A stretch of DNA of 64,000 bases from Streptomyces ruber (GTDB lineage Bacteria; Actinomycetota; Actinomycetes; Streptomycetales; Streptomycetaceae): contig NZ_BMQK01000013.1 of the NCBI RefSeq assembly GCF_014648075.1, positions 62,001 to 126,000 of the forward strand, read 5' to 3'. Positions 42,483-50,735 of the stretch are shown piece by piece. A program made the translations under genes and the position numbers. The notes under the pieces are model-generated. The model worked only from the letters and a program-made list of their open reading frames with translations, did not search any database and was not told the origin of the DNA. Numbering within the stretch: the stretch's first letter is position 1; each line of letters opens with the position of its first letter.

Positions 42483-43268
42483 ATGGTGAGGGCAGCCGAC
42501 CGGACGAGACGTCCGGCGCGGGCCAGCGTCTGGCTGGAGGACGGGGCGCGGGCCGAGCGGGGCGGGCAGCCGTCGGGGCTCGACCGGGAGCGGATCACCG
42601 CGACGGCGGTACGGCTGCTCGACGCGCAGGGGGCGGCGAAGTTCTCCATGCGGAAGCTGGCCACCGAGCTGAACGTGACCGCGATGTCCGTGTACTGGTA
42701 CGTCGAGACCAAGGACGACCTGCTCGAACTGGCGCTCGACCGGGTGTTCGGCGAGATGCGGGTGCCGACGGACGACTCCGCGGACCGGGCCGGCGAGGAC
42801 TGGCGCGATCAGTTGCGGGCGCTGGCGGCGCAGTACCGGGAGTTGCTGGTGCGGCATCCCTGGGTGTCGCCGCTCGTCGGCACGTACCTCAACATCGGGC
42901 CGCACGCGCTCGGCTTCTCGCGGGCCGTGCAGCGGGTGATCCGGCGGACGGGCCTGCCGGTGCACGGGCAGGCCGGGGCCCTCGCCGCGGTCTTCCAGTT
43001 CGTGTACGGATTCGGCACGATCGAGGGCCACTTCATGGAGCGGTGCGCGGCTGCCGGGGTGAGCCGGGACGAGTACTTCAGCGAGGCCATGACGGCGGTG
43101 ACACGGACACCGCGGACGTCACGGGCCGGCGAGGCGATCGAGACGACGAGGGCGCTGATGAGCGCTCGCGGGGGCGACACGGTGACCGAGATGTACGAAC
43201 GTGACTTCACCATGGCGCTGGACATCGTGATCGCCGGGATAGAGACGATGGTGGCGCGGCTGCGTTGA
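42483..43268 (+). CDS. TetR family regulator with TetR_C-type ligand domain
   Basis: 261 residues. N-terminal helix-turn-helix at about 35-80 (RITATAVRLLDAQGAAKFSM, LNVTAMSVYWYVETKDDLL) and a helical ligand domain with the TetR_C pattern (RELLVRHPWVSPLVGTYL, FQFVYGFGTIEGHF). It is likely the local repressor of the MFS gene immediately upstream, binding the palindrome at 40701-40717. ATG at 42483 has GAGGAAGG 6 nt upstream. Confidence 0.9.
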   Translation: MVRAADRTRRPARASVWLEDGARAERGGQPSGLDRERITATAVRLLDAQGAAKFSMRKLATELNVTAMSVYWYVETKDDLLELALDRVFGEMRVPTDDSADRAGEDWRDQLRALAAQYRELLVRHPWVSPLVGTYLNIGPHALGFSRAVQRVIRRTGLPVHGQAGALAAVFQFVYGFGTIEGHFMERCAAAGVSRDEYFSEAMTAVTRTPRTSRAGEAIETTRALMSARGGDTVTEMYERDFTMALDIVIAGIETMVARLR

Positions 43269-43305
43269 GCCGCCGCGCCGAACCGCCGCGCCACCACCGC
43301 CCGGC

Positions 43306-43779
43306 TCAGTCCTGCGGTGCGGCCAGCCGCGCCGGGAAACCACCCGTCGCCACGGGTCCCCACCGGGTGGGCGTGACACGGATGATCGACTTGCCCTGCT
43401 TGAGCATGGCCGCGCGGTACTCGTCCCAGTCCGGGTGCTCCCCGGCGATGTTGCGGTAGTACTCCACCAGCGGCTCGACCGAGTCGGGGGAGTCGATGAC
43501 CTCCGCCGTGCCGTCGACCTGTACCCAGGGGCCGTTCCACTCGTCGCTGAGGACGATCAGGCTGACGCGGTCGTCCCGCTTGGCGTTACGGGTCTTGGCG
43601 CGCTCCGGATAGGTGGAGGCGACGATGCGGCCCGAGTCGTCGACGCCGCAGGTCAGGGGCGAGCCCTGGGGGCTGCCGTCGGCGCGTCGGGTGAGCAGGA
43701 TCGCGCGGTGGCGGGGGCGTACGAAGTCCAGCAGTTCGGGCAGGGACACGGCGGTGTTGGTCGCGATCTGGGGTGCCAT
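43306..43779 (-). CDS. PPOX-class F420-dependent oxidoreductase-like protein
   Basis: 157 residues with a split beta-barrel flavin/F420-binding fold (LLDFVRPRHRAILLTRRADG, SPLTCGVDDSGRIVASTYPE, KTRNAKRDDRVSLIVLS, WVQVDGTAEVID, WDEYRAAMLKQGKSIIRVTP). It matches the family annotated PPOX class F420-dependent enzyme in actinobacteria, which reduce quinones or other substrates; the cofactor is not proven by sequence. Its upstream region contains six phased palindromes. Confidence 0.88.
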   Translation of the reverse strand: MAPQIATNTAVSLPELLDFVRPRHRAILLTRRADGSPQGSPLTCGVDDSGRIVASTYPERAKTRNAKRDDRVSLIVLSDEWNGPWVQVDGTAEVIDSPDSVEPLVEYYRNIAGEHPDWDEYRAAMLKQGKSIIRVTPTRWGPVATGGFPARLAAPQD

Positions 43780-44110
43780 GGCGGCAGCGTACGGGGTGCC
43801 GCGACCCTCAGGGTGTCCCTGCCGGGATCAGGCTGCCGGAGTGTCCCGCCCGGAACGGTCCCGGGCCGGTACCGGACGGTCTCGGGCCGGTACCGGACGG
43901 TCTCGGGCCGGTACCGGACAGTCCTTGACGGTCCTGGGCCGGTACCGGACGGTCCCTGACGGTCCTGGGCCGGTACCGGACGGTCCCATACCGGTCTCGG
44001 GCCGGTACCGGACAGTCCCTGACGGTCCCGGAACGGTCCCTGACGGTCCCGGAACGGTCCCGGGTGGGCCCGGGCTGGCCGGAGCAGCCCGCGAGATCAC
44101 GCACGCGAGA
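43780..44110. other. Intergenic region holding the palindrome array
   Basis: About 330 bp between the PPOX start and the yceI stop, both minus strand. It is dominated by repeats of GGTCCCGG/GGTCTCGG and CCGGTACCGG. There is no credible protein frame; the reading frames translate to simple repeats. Confidence 0.65.
43863..44013. repeat. Six GGGCCGGTACCGGAC repeats, helically phased
   Basis: The 15-mer occurs at 43863, 43884, 43905, 43936, 43967 and 43999 (start positions). Each contains the perfect 10-bp palindrome CCGGTACCGG. Spacings are 21, 21, 31, 31 and 32 bp, close to two or three DNA turns. Related units without the core (CTGACGGTCC) fill the gaps and continue to about 44060. Confidence 0.9.
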
Positions 44111-44929
44111 TCAGGCTTGCGGCAGCTCCCCCTGTACCGCCTGGATGTCCAGTTCGATCTTCAGGGTGGTGCCGACGGCGGCGATGCCCGCCTGGAGGAC
44201 CTCGTTGTACTTGATGGCGAAGTCGTCGCGGCGCAGTTCGGCGGTGGCGCGGAAGGCGGCGCGGGTGGCGCCGTAGGAGTCGGGGCCGGTGCCGAGGTAG
44301 GTCAGGTCCAGGTCGACCGGGCGGACCACGCCGTTCAGGGTCAGCTCGCCGTGCACGAACCAGCGGTCGGTGCCGATCGCCGTGAGGCCCGAGGACACGT
44401 AGGTGATCTGGGGGTGGTTCTCGGCGTCGAGGAAGTCGGGCGACCTGAGGTGGCCGTCGCGCAGGCGGTTGCCCGTGTCGATGGAGGCCGAGGTGATGGC
44501 GGCCTCGACGCGGGACTTGGCCACGTCGTCGGGCGCGATCTCGATCCGGCCCGCGAACTCGTCGAACCGGCCGCGGATGCTCGCGAAGCCGAGGTGCTGG
44601 GCGACCGCAGTGACGGAGGAGTGGACCGGGTCGATGGACCAGAGGCCGGGCGGCGGCAGTTCGGTGCCGCCCTGGCGGGTCAGGGTCACGGCGCCGATCT
44701 CGGCGCGGCCGCTCGCCGTGACGAACGCGGTGGCGGCGGCGGGGGCGTAACCCACCGCGGTCACGATCGCGGTGTACGCGCCGGGCGTCAGGACCGTCGC
44801 GTCCTGGACGACGCCGTCGTCGTTCGCCTCGGCCCGCAGGACCTGGGAGCCGGTCATGTCGGTCAGGGTGACGACCGCGTGCGACACGGCCCAGCCGTCA
44901 CGGGTACGGATCTTCGCGGTCAGTGGCAT
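44111..44929 (-). CDS. YceI family protein with N-terminal carboxypeptidase-regulatory-like domain
   Basis: About 272 residues. Residues 1-90 form an Ig-like carboxypeptidase-regulatory domain (VVTLTDMTGSQVLRAEANDD, LTPGAYTAIVTAVGYAPAA) and residues 95-270 a YceI lipocalin-like domain (WSIDPVHSSVTAVAQHLGF, RGRFDEFAGRIEIAPDD, RDGHLRSPDFLDAENHPQI, VRPVDLDLTYLG). YceI proteins bind isoprenoid-like lipids; no signal peptide is seen here. AAGGAG lies 10 nt before ATG 44929. The extra domain resembles those on the neighbouring MFS protein. Confidence 0.9.
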   Translation of the reverse strand: MPLTAKIRTRDGWAVSHAVVTLTDMTGSQVLRAEANDDGVVQDATVLTPGAYTAIVTAVGYAPAAATAFVTASGRAEIGAVTLTRQGGTELPPPGLWSIDPVHSSVTAVAQHLGFASIRGRFDEFAGRIEIAPDDVAKSRVEAAITSASIDTGNRLRDGHLRSPDFLDAENHPQITYVSSGLTAIGTDRWFVHGELTLNGVVRPVDLDLTYLGTGPDSYGATRAAFRATAELRRDDFAIKYNEVLQAGIAAVGTTLKIELDIQAVQGELPQA

Positions 44930-44985
44930 GGTGGCGCAGCTCCTTGTGGGTGGTGCCGAGGCGTGGGGTGGCCGGACGTGGGCCG

Positions 44986-45058
44986 GAAGAAAGAGAGACA
45001 GAGAATAAAAAGGCAGGAAGACAAAGAGGCGGAAGCAAGGGTAAAACGGGCGGAAGTG
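44986..45058. other. Polypurine tract in the yceI leader
   Basis: About 70 bp almost free of pyrimidines on the plus strand (gaagaaagagagacagaga then ataaaaaggcaggaag and similar), markedly lower in GC than the surroundings. On the minus strand it is a pyrimidine-rich leader of yceI mRNA just downstream of the MFS terminator. Confidence 0.6.
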
Positions 45059-45061
45059 GAA

Positions 45062-45108
45062 CCGGCCCGTGGAGCGCGTGTCCGCTCTGCACGCGCTCCA
45101 CGGGCCGG
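45062..45108. terminator. Strong terminator after the MFS fusion gene
   Basis: A perfect 19-bp inverted repeat (45062-45080 and 45090-45108) with a 9-nt loop, starting 9 bp after the stop codon of the minus-strand gene. Confidence 0.85.
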
Positions 45109-45116
45109 GGACCGGG

Positions 45117-47663
45117 TTACTCGCCGGGGTGGGCGAGCTCGATGTCGTGGTCGTCGACACCGCGGCCGGTGACCGTCAGTGCCGTCGCCACCGGCGGGTA
45201 GCCCGTCGCGATGACGGTGTACTCGCCGCCGTCCAGGTCGGAGAAGGCGTACGCGCCGTCCGCGCCGGTCGTGGCCGTGCCGACCACGTTGCCCGCCGCG
45301 TCGACCAGGGTGACCCGGGCGTCCCCGAGGGGACCGCCGGCCGCCCGGACGACTCCCTGGAGCAGGGCGCCGGAGCGCAGGTCGATCTCGATGCGGGTGA
45401 CACCGGTACCGCCGACCTCGACCGGGAGGGCCTGGGGGCGGTGGCCCTGCGCGTTGACCGCGACCGTGACCGTGCCGGGCACCAGCTCGGCGAAGTGGAA
45501 CTCGCCCTGCTCACCGGTGGTCCCGGTGGCGAGCACATCGCCGCGCACATCGGTGACGACGACCATCGCGTCCTTGACCGGCGTACCGGCCTCGGCGTCC
45601 CGGACCAGGCCGTTCAGCCCGCTCGTACCGCTGAGGAGGATGTCGTACGCGACCGGCTCGGCGCCGTTCACGACGATCGTGGACGCCTGCGGCTGGAAGC
45701 CGTCGGCGGCGGCGATCAGGACGTACGACCCGGCGCCGGGCGCGTGCACCGTGTAGGCACCGTCGCCCTGGGCCACCGAGCGGCCGAGCTGGCGTCCGCC
45801 GAGGGAGATCAGCGTGACGGCGGCCTGCGGCACGGGAGCCTGCTCGGCACCGCGGACGAAGCCGTGGACCGGGATACCGCCGGCCGCGGAGCCGGACTGT
45901 CCGGACGCCGGCGTCGCCGCCGAGGCGACCGCGGCCAGCCGCTGCGTGCCCTCGGGACCCGGCGCGCTGACGGAGGACGCCATGGCCGGCACCTTCTCCT
46001 CGGCGACCGGAGCCGCACCCTGCGCCGCGGCCGGGGCCTCGGCGGGAGAGGGCGTGCCGGCGGAGGTCTCGGCGGCCTGCGCCAGGGCACCGCTGGTGCG
46101 CAGCGGCACCTCCTTGATGAACAGGGTCACGATGAAGGCGAGGAGGGCGATCGGCGCGACGTACAGGAAGATGTCGGCGATGCCGTGCCCGTAGGCGCTC
46201 TCCAGCCACTCGCGGATGCCCGGGGGCAGCGCGTCCATGTCGGGGATGGCGCCGCCGCCGGAGGCCTGTCCGGCCGCCTGCTGCTCCTGCGGGCTGAGCG
46301 AGCCGATGGTGTCCGAGGCGTAGTGGCTGATCCGCGTGGACATCACGGAGCCGAGCACCGAGACGCCCACCGCACCGCCGAGGGACCGGAAGAAGGTCAC
46401 CACGGAGGAGGCGGAACCGAGGTCGCTCGGGGCCACCTGGTTCTGCGTGCAGAGCACCAGGTTCTGCATCATCATGCCGACGCCGAGGCCCATCAGCGCC
46501 ATGAAGATGGCGATGTGCCAGTACGCGGTGTCGTAGCGCATGGTCGACAGCAGGCCCAGACCCGCGGTCAGCAGCACGCCGCCGGCCAGCAGCCACGCCT
46601 TCCACTTGCCGGTCTTGGTGATGATCATGCCGGAGGCCGTGGACGACACGAACAGGCCGCCGATCATCGGGATGGTCATCACGCCCGACATGGTCGGGGA
46701 CTTGTCCCGGGCCAGCTGGAAGTACTGGCTGAAGTAGACCGTGCCCGCGAACATCGCAATACCGACGAACAGCGAGGCGAGCGAGGCCAGGGTGATGGTG
46801 CGGTTCCTGAACAGGCGCAGCGGGATGATCGGCTCGCTGGCCTTGGACTCGACGAAGACGAAGATCAGCGCGAGCAGGACCGAGCCGCCGACCATGACGG
46901 CCGTCTGCCAGGACAGCCAGTCGTACTTGTCGTCGGCGAAGGTGACCCAGATCAGCAGCAGGCAGACGGCCGCGGTGATGAAGAAGGCACCGGCCCAGTC
47001 GACCTTGACCTTGCGCTTGACGGTCGGCAGGTGCAGCGTCTTCTGCAGCACGATCAGGGCGATGACCGCGAACGGCACGCCGACGTAGAGGCACCAGCGC
47101 CAGCCGAGCCAGCTGGTGTCGGTGATGACACCGCCGAGCAGCGGACCGCCGACGGTCGCGACGGCGAAGGTCGCGCCCAGGTAGCCGGAGTAACGGCCAC
47201 GCTCACGCGGAGAGATCATCGCGGCCATGATGATCTGCGCCAGGGCGGACAGACCGCCGGCGCCCAGACCCTGGATGACACGCGCGCTGATCAGCATCGC
47301 GGGGTTCTGCGCCAGACCCGCGACGACGGAACCTATGACGTAGATGACCAGGCCCGCCTGGACCAGGATTTTCTTGTCGACCAGGTCCGCCAGCTTGCCC
47401 CACAGGGGGGTGGAGGCGGTCATCGCCAGCAGTGAGGCGGTGACGACCCAGGTGTAGGCGCTCTGGCCGCCGCCGAGGTCGTTGACGATCTCGGGCAGTG
47501 CGTTGGTGACGATCGTCGAGGAGAGGATGGCGGCGAACATGCCGAGCAAGAGCCCGGAGAGCGCCTCCATGATCTGCCGGTGTGTCATCGGAGCGCCGCT
47601 GTCGGGAGCGGCGCCCCCGTGCTTCGCGTGGGCCCGCACACCGGCTGGTGTGGTTGTTGCCAT
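45117..47663 (-). CDS. MFS transporter (DHA2) fused to three carboxypeptidase-regulatory-like domains
   Basis: 848 residues. Residues 25-560 are a 14-TM DHA2 transporter (ILSSTIVTNALPEIVNDLGG, GKLADLVDKKILVQAGLVIY, GGPLLGGVITDTSWLGWRW cut at 20). A Pro/Ala linker (about 530-595) leads to three Ig-like domains at about 596-681, 682-764 and 765-848 (QGDGAYTVHAPGAGSYVLIA, TGEQGEFHFAELVPGTVTVA, TGADGAYAFSDLDGGEYTVI). The fusion is unusual but known in actinomycetes. AAGGAAGCCC precedes ATG 47663. It lies 23 bp after marR on the same strand, so it is probably repressed by MarR. Confidence 0.93.
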   Translation of the reverse strand: MATTTPAGVRAHAKHGGAAPDSGAPMTHRQIMEALSGLLLGMFAAILSSTIVTNALPEIVNDLGGGQSAYTWVVTASLLAMTASTPLWGKLADLVDKKILVQAGLVIYVIGSVVAGLAQNPAMLISARVIQGLGAGGLSALAQIIMAAMISPRERGRYSGYLGATFAVATVGGPLLGGVITDTSWLGWRWCLYVGVPFAVIALIVLQKTLHLPTVKRKVKVDWAGAFFITAAVCLLLIWVTFADDKYDWLSWQTAVMVGGSVLLALIFVFVESKASEPIIPLRLFRNRTITLASLASLFVGIAMFAGTVYFSQYFQLARDKSPTMSGVMTIPMIGGLFVSSTASGMIITKTGKWKAWLLAGGVLLTAGLGLLSTMRYDTAYWHIAIFMALMGLGVGMMMQNLVLCTQNQVAPSDLGSASSVVTFFRSLGGAVGVSVLGSVMSTRISHYASDTIGSLSPQEQQAAGQASGGGAIPDMDALPPGIREWLESAYGHGIADIFLYVAPIALLAFIVTLFIKEVPLRTSGALAQAAETSAGTPSPAEAPAAAQGAAPVAEEKVPAMASSVSAPGPEGTQRLAAVASAATPASGQSGSAAGGIPVHGFVRGAEQAPVPQAAVTLISLGGRQLGRSVAQGDGAYTVHAPGAGSYVLIAAADGFQPQASTIVVNGAEPVAYDILLSGTSGLNGLVRDAEAGTPVKDAMVVVTDVRGDVLATGTTGEQGEFHFAELVPGTVTVAVNAQGHRPQALPVEVGGTGVTRIEIDLRSGALLQGVVRAAGGPLGDARVTLVDAAGNVVGTATTGADGAYAFSDLDGGEYTVIATGYPPVATALTVTGRGVDDHDIELAHPGE

Positions 47664-47686
47664 GGGCTTCCTTTTCTTCTTACTGC

Positions 47687-48190
47687 TTATGCGGGTGTAC
47701 GGGTTGTGTCGTCGTCCGCAGCGACGGATGCCGCCTGCTGTGCCTGCGCCCGCGGACCGATCCGGCAGTCGCCGAAGCTCTCCCGCAGCCGGGCCATGAG
47801 CTCGGTCAGCCGCCGGAGCTCGTCCTCCGGCCAGTCGCTCAGCCGGTCGGCGAGCAGCTGGGTGGTGCATGCGTTGAGCACGTCCATCTGTGCCAGGCCC
47901 GCAGGGGTCAGGCGGAGGATGCGCGAACGTTTGTCCGCGGGATCGGGCATCCGCTCGATCCAGCCGCGCTCGGCGACGTGGGCGACGTGACGGCTGGTGA
48001 CCGACATGTCCACGGCGAGCAGCTCCGCGAGCCGGCTCATCCGCATGTCGCCGTGCCGGCCGAGCAGTGTCAGCACGCCGGCCGAGCCGGCCGGACAGTC
48101 GGACGGCAGTGTCCGGCCCATCTCGCGCTTCACGACCCCGATGGCACTGAGCTGGCGGGCCAGCTCCTCGTACTGCGCGGTTTCCGCCAT
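47687..48190 (-). CDS. MarR family regulator
   Basis: 167 residues, a winged helix-turn-helix with dimerisation helices (MRMSRLAELLAVDMSVTSRH, VAERGWIERMPDPADKRSRI with the wing, LTPAGLAQMDVL). First gene of a marR-MFS pair, likely autoregulated through the inverted repeats at 48219-48251. The last 15 residues are unstructured (ASVAADDDTTRTPA). ATG at 48190 with GGAGGCGCG upstream. Confidence 0.93.
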   Translation of the reverse strand: MAETAQYEELARQLSAIGVVKREMGRTLPSDCPAGSAGVLTLLGRHGDMRMSRLAELLAVDMSVTSRHVAHVAERGWIERMPDPADKRSRILRLTPAGLAQMDVLNACTTQLLADRLSDWPEDELRRLTELMARLRESFGDCRIGPRAQAQQAASVAADDDTTRTPA

Positions 48191-48218
48191 CGCGCCTCCA
48201 GCATTCGTTGCTTAGGAC

Positions 48219-48251
48219 AACCATAGGGTTTGATGGTTGCTGCAGGCAACC
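48219..48251. promoter_or_regulatory. Candidate MarR operators
   Basis: Two overlapping inverted repeats: AACCAT (48219-48224) with ATGGTT (48233-48238), and GGTTGC (48235-48240) with GCAACC (48246-48251). They lie 29-61 bp before the marR start codon, where an autorepressor would bind. Confidence 0.55.
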
Positions 48252-48544
48252 GAAAAGGAGCATTCGGAGCTAAAAGCTTGGCAAAGGCAAGCATTGGCGA
48301 ACGTAAACTCGCTGGTGAGGTGAGGGAGGGGCGGGTGTGCGGGACGGTCGGTCGGAGGACCGGAGGACCGGAGGACCGGAGGACGGTCGGGCCGGAGGAC
48401 GGTCGGGTCGGCGGACGGTCGGGCCGGGAGGGCCCGGGGGTACTGCGGGAACCCGCCCGAAAGGCCCCGTACCGGTGGTACCGGCCCGCTCAACACAGGC
48501 CCCGCGCTTGGGCGGACCCCTCGGATTCGCTAGGGTCCGGGGGC
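48252..48544. other. Divergent region with GGAGGACCG repeats and a leaderless promoter
   Basis: GGAGGACCG-type 9-bp units repeat near 48355-48385, followed by ACGGTCGGG units. TTGGGC (48508-48513) and TAGGGT (48531-48536), 17 bp apart, form a good promoter 8 nt before the ATG of the small membrane protein. Confidence 0.6.
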
Positions 48545-48742
48545 ATGGCTAACACCCAGGGCCCCCAGGGCAACTACGATCCCGCCGGCAGCACCCAGAT
48601 GTTCCGTGCCTTCGTCGACGACGAGACGTCCCAGGGCCGTCAGCAGGCACCCGCGTCCGCGGGGCCGCGCGTCGGCCTCATCGTCGGCGTCGTCGTCGCC
48701 GTCGTGGTCGTCGCCGCCGTCGCCTGGCTCGCGCTGAAGTAG
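48545..48742 (+). CDS. 65-residue single-pass membrane protein
   Basis: A hydrophilic N-terminal half (MANTQGPQGNYDPAGSTQMF, VDDETSQGRQQ) and a C-terminal transmembrane helix (about 43-63, VGLIVGVVVAVVVVAAVAWL) ending in ALK. It is a tail-anchored layout. I do not recognise the family, but similar small proteins are common in Streptomyces. The start is fixed by the promoter 8 nt upstream. Confidence 0.78.
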   Translation: MANTQGPQGNYDPAGSTQMFRAFVDDETSQGRQQAPASAGPRVGLIVGVVVAVVVVAAVAWLALK

Positions 48743-49218
48743 CGGTCGGCGCGGCCGCCGCGGCCGCGACCACCGCGCGACGCCCCTTCGCCGCTCGGGC
48801 GGCGCACAGGGAGGTGCCGCTTCCCGGCGGCACGCGAAGAGGTGCCGTTTCCCGGCGGCACACGGAAGAACCGCCGAGGTGCTGCACGCAGCGCCCCGGC
48901 GGCCACTTGCCGTTCGGTCGGCTTCTTGCCGTCTGACCGGTCTCTTGCCGTCTGACCGGTCTCTTGCCGTCTGACCGGTCTCTTGCCGTCTGACCGGTCT
49001 CTTGCCGTCTGACCGGCGGTCTTTCGTCGTTCGGCGGACATCCCGTTTCGGCGGGCATCCCGTCCTTCGACCGGTAAGTCCTCACCTCGTCGTCGCCCCG
49101 CCCGGCGCGTCGCGCCGGTACGGCCGGTGACCCGTCGGACCGTCCGCGTGTCGCGGGTGGTGCCGTGATCGGGACGACGACGGGAGCGATACGGCTCCGT
49201 CCGTGCGACCGGTCCGGC
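48743..49218. other. Noncoding repeat-rich region, about 475 bp
   Basis: It holds two near-identical hairpins (48813-48833 and 48841-48861; GTGCCG paired with CGGCAC) that could terminate the small membrane gene, and then the 19-bp tandem repeat at 48925-49016. No credible protein frame. The 3' end of sigN lies at its right border. Confidence 0.6.
48925..49016. repeat. 19-bp tandem repeat, about 4.8 copies
   Basis: The unit CTTGCCGTCTGACCGGTCT starts at 48925, 48944, 48963, 48982 and 49001 with no visible divergence; the last copy is cut after 16 bases. It is a likely variable-number locus. Confidence 0.92.
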
Positions 49219-50121
49219 TCAGTCCGAGATCAGACCCTCCCGCAGCTGGGCCAGCGTCCTGGTCAGCAGGCGGGACACGTGCATCTGGGAGATGCCGACC
49301 TCCTCGCCGATCTGCGACTGCGTCATGTTCGCGAAGAAGCGCAGCATGATGATCCGGCGCTCACGCGGCGGCAGCTTGGCCAGCAGGGGCTTCAGGGACT
49401 CCCGGTACTCCACGCCCTCCAGCGCGCTGTCCTCGTAGCCGAGGCGGTCGGCCAGGGAACCCTCGCCGCCGTCGTCCTCGGGGGCCGGGGAGTCGAGCGA
49501 GGAGGCCGTGTAGGCGTTGCCGACCGCGAGGCCGTCGACCACGTCGTCCTCGGAGACGCCCAGGACGCCGGCGAGCTCGGTGACCGTCGGGGACCGGTCG
49601 AGTTTCTGGGAGAGCTCGTCGCTCGCCTTGGTCAGGGCCAAGCGCAGCTCCTGGAGCCGGCGCGGCACCCGCACCGACCACGAGGTGTCGCGGAAGAACC
49701 GCTTGATCTCCCCCACGACCGTGGGCATCGCGAACGTCGGGAACTCCACGCCCCGTTCGCAGTCGAAACGGTCGATCGCCTTGATCAGACCGATCGTTCC
49801 GACCTGGACGATGTCCTCCATGGGTTCGTTGCGCGACCGGAAACGAGCGGCGGCGTAGCGCACCAGCGGGAGGTTGAGTTCAATGAGGGTGTCGCGGACG
49901 TAGGCGCGCTCGGGGCTGTTCTCGTCGAGTGCGGCGAGCCGCAGGAACAGGGAGCGGGACAGGGTCCGGGTGTCGATGGACTCCGTGGCCGGGAAGGCCA
50001 GCTCGGGGACGGGCAGGTCCTGAGGGGCCTGAAGTTCCTGAGCGGCGGCCTGGAGAGCTTCGGGCGCGGGCTCGCTCTTCGCGAGCGTGAGCACCTTCGG
50101 GCTGCCCTGGTCTGCGGACAT
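49219..50121 (-). CDS. sigN: SigB/SigF-family sigma factor, probable SigN
   Basis: 300 residues. Region 2 ([57 protein letters not shown]), region 3 ([20 protein letters not shown]) and region 4 ([38 protein letters not shown]). This group in Streptomyces acts in stress and late development. The pair order with the next gene matches the known sigN-sigF pair of S. coelicolor, recalled from memory. ATG at 50121 follows AAAGGGGGTGGC. No anti-sigma gene is adjacent. Confidence 0.8.
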   Translation of the reverse strand: MSADQGSPKVLTLAKSEPAPEALQAAAQELQAPQDLPVPELAFPATESIDTRTLSRSLFLRLAALDENSPERAYVRDTLIELNLPLVRYAAARFRSRNEPMEDIVQVGTIGLIKAIDRFDCERGVEFPTFAMPTVVGEIKRFFRDTSWSVRVPRRLQELRLALTKASDELSQKLDRSPTVTELAGVLGVSEDDVVDGLAVGNAYTASSLDSPAPEDDGGEGSLADRLGYEDSALEGVEYRESLKPLLAKLPPRERRIIMLRFFANMTQSQIGEEVGISQMHVSRLLTRTLAQLREGLISD

Positions 50122-50735
50122 GCCACCCCCTTTGGGTCGCGGACGGTTGCGGCGCTCCCGTCGTAAGGAACGCAGCCTCCACCTGAATACCGGAGGCGGG
50201 GCTGCGGCAAACGCGCTTCCCGCAGAATGTCACATGTCGGCAACACGCTGTAGTGACATGTCGACATGACCGAGAGGAATCGGCCCAGGAAAGAGGGGTT
50301 CTGGCGGAATATCGGCCCAGAACTGTCGGAAAGAGCGGCGATAGACGATTCGCTCCCAGCGGTGACGCGTCGAGCTTTCATTCGGTTGCACGCCGTGGCC
50401 TGCGAAGCTGTGGCGGGACCCCAATCTGTGCGCCCCATCTGCTGTCGTGCGCCCCGCGTGCCCCACCCACGCGGTGCATAAGCCTCCGCGTGCCCGGATG
50501 CACGGGCCGCCGCGGCCCGCGGCGCTCGAACCCGACGGGGCCGTACCCGCGGAATGTCCGTCGGCGGAGTCGGTGGAGACGGCGGAAATGCGGGCCGGTC
50601 GGGCGGATGAATGCCGGTGGGTCCCGAAGTGCGTGGAGTGTGGCCGCCCCGGCCCGTCCGGGGTGTTCGGGCCGCTTCGGTATTTCGCCGGGTGTGCGCG
50701 CTGTGCCCGGTTCGGTGTTCGGTTCAGTGGCCGGC
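50122..50735. promoter_or_regulatory. sigN upstream region, about 610 bp
   Basis: No credible gene. Around 50228-50268 there is an inverted repeat TGTCAC/GTGACA and three CATGTCG elements (two direct at 50233 and 50257, one inverted at 50262-50268), 110-150 bp before sigN. GGCCGATATTCC on the minus strand near 50310 resembles the -10 of a WhiG-type promoter, but the matching -35 is absent. Multiple promoters are plausible. Confidence 0.5.

Noticed and set aside
43863-44060. Repeats considered as a CRISPR array
   Set aside because: Units are 15 bp, the intervals are 6-17 bp and themselves repetitive, and no cas genes are nearby.
48925-49016. 19-bp tandem repeat considered as a CRISPR array
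   Set aside because: Copies are head-to-tail without spacers and there are no cas genes.
50300-50330. WhiG-type promoter for sigN (GCCGATAT)
   Set aside because: The -10-like sequence lacks a TAAA-type -35 at the right distance, so it is too weak to annotate on its own.
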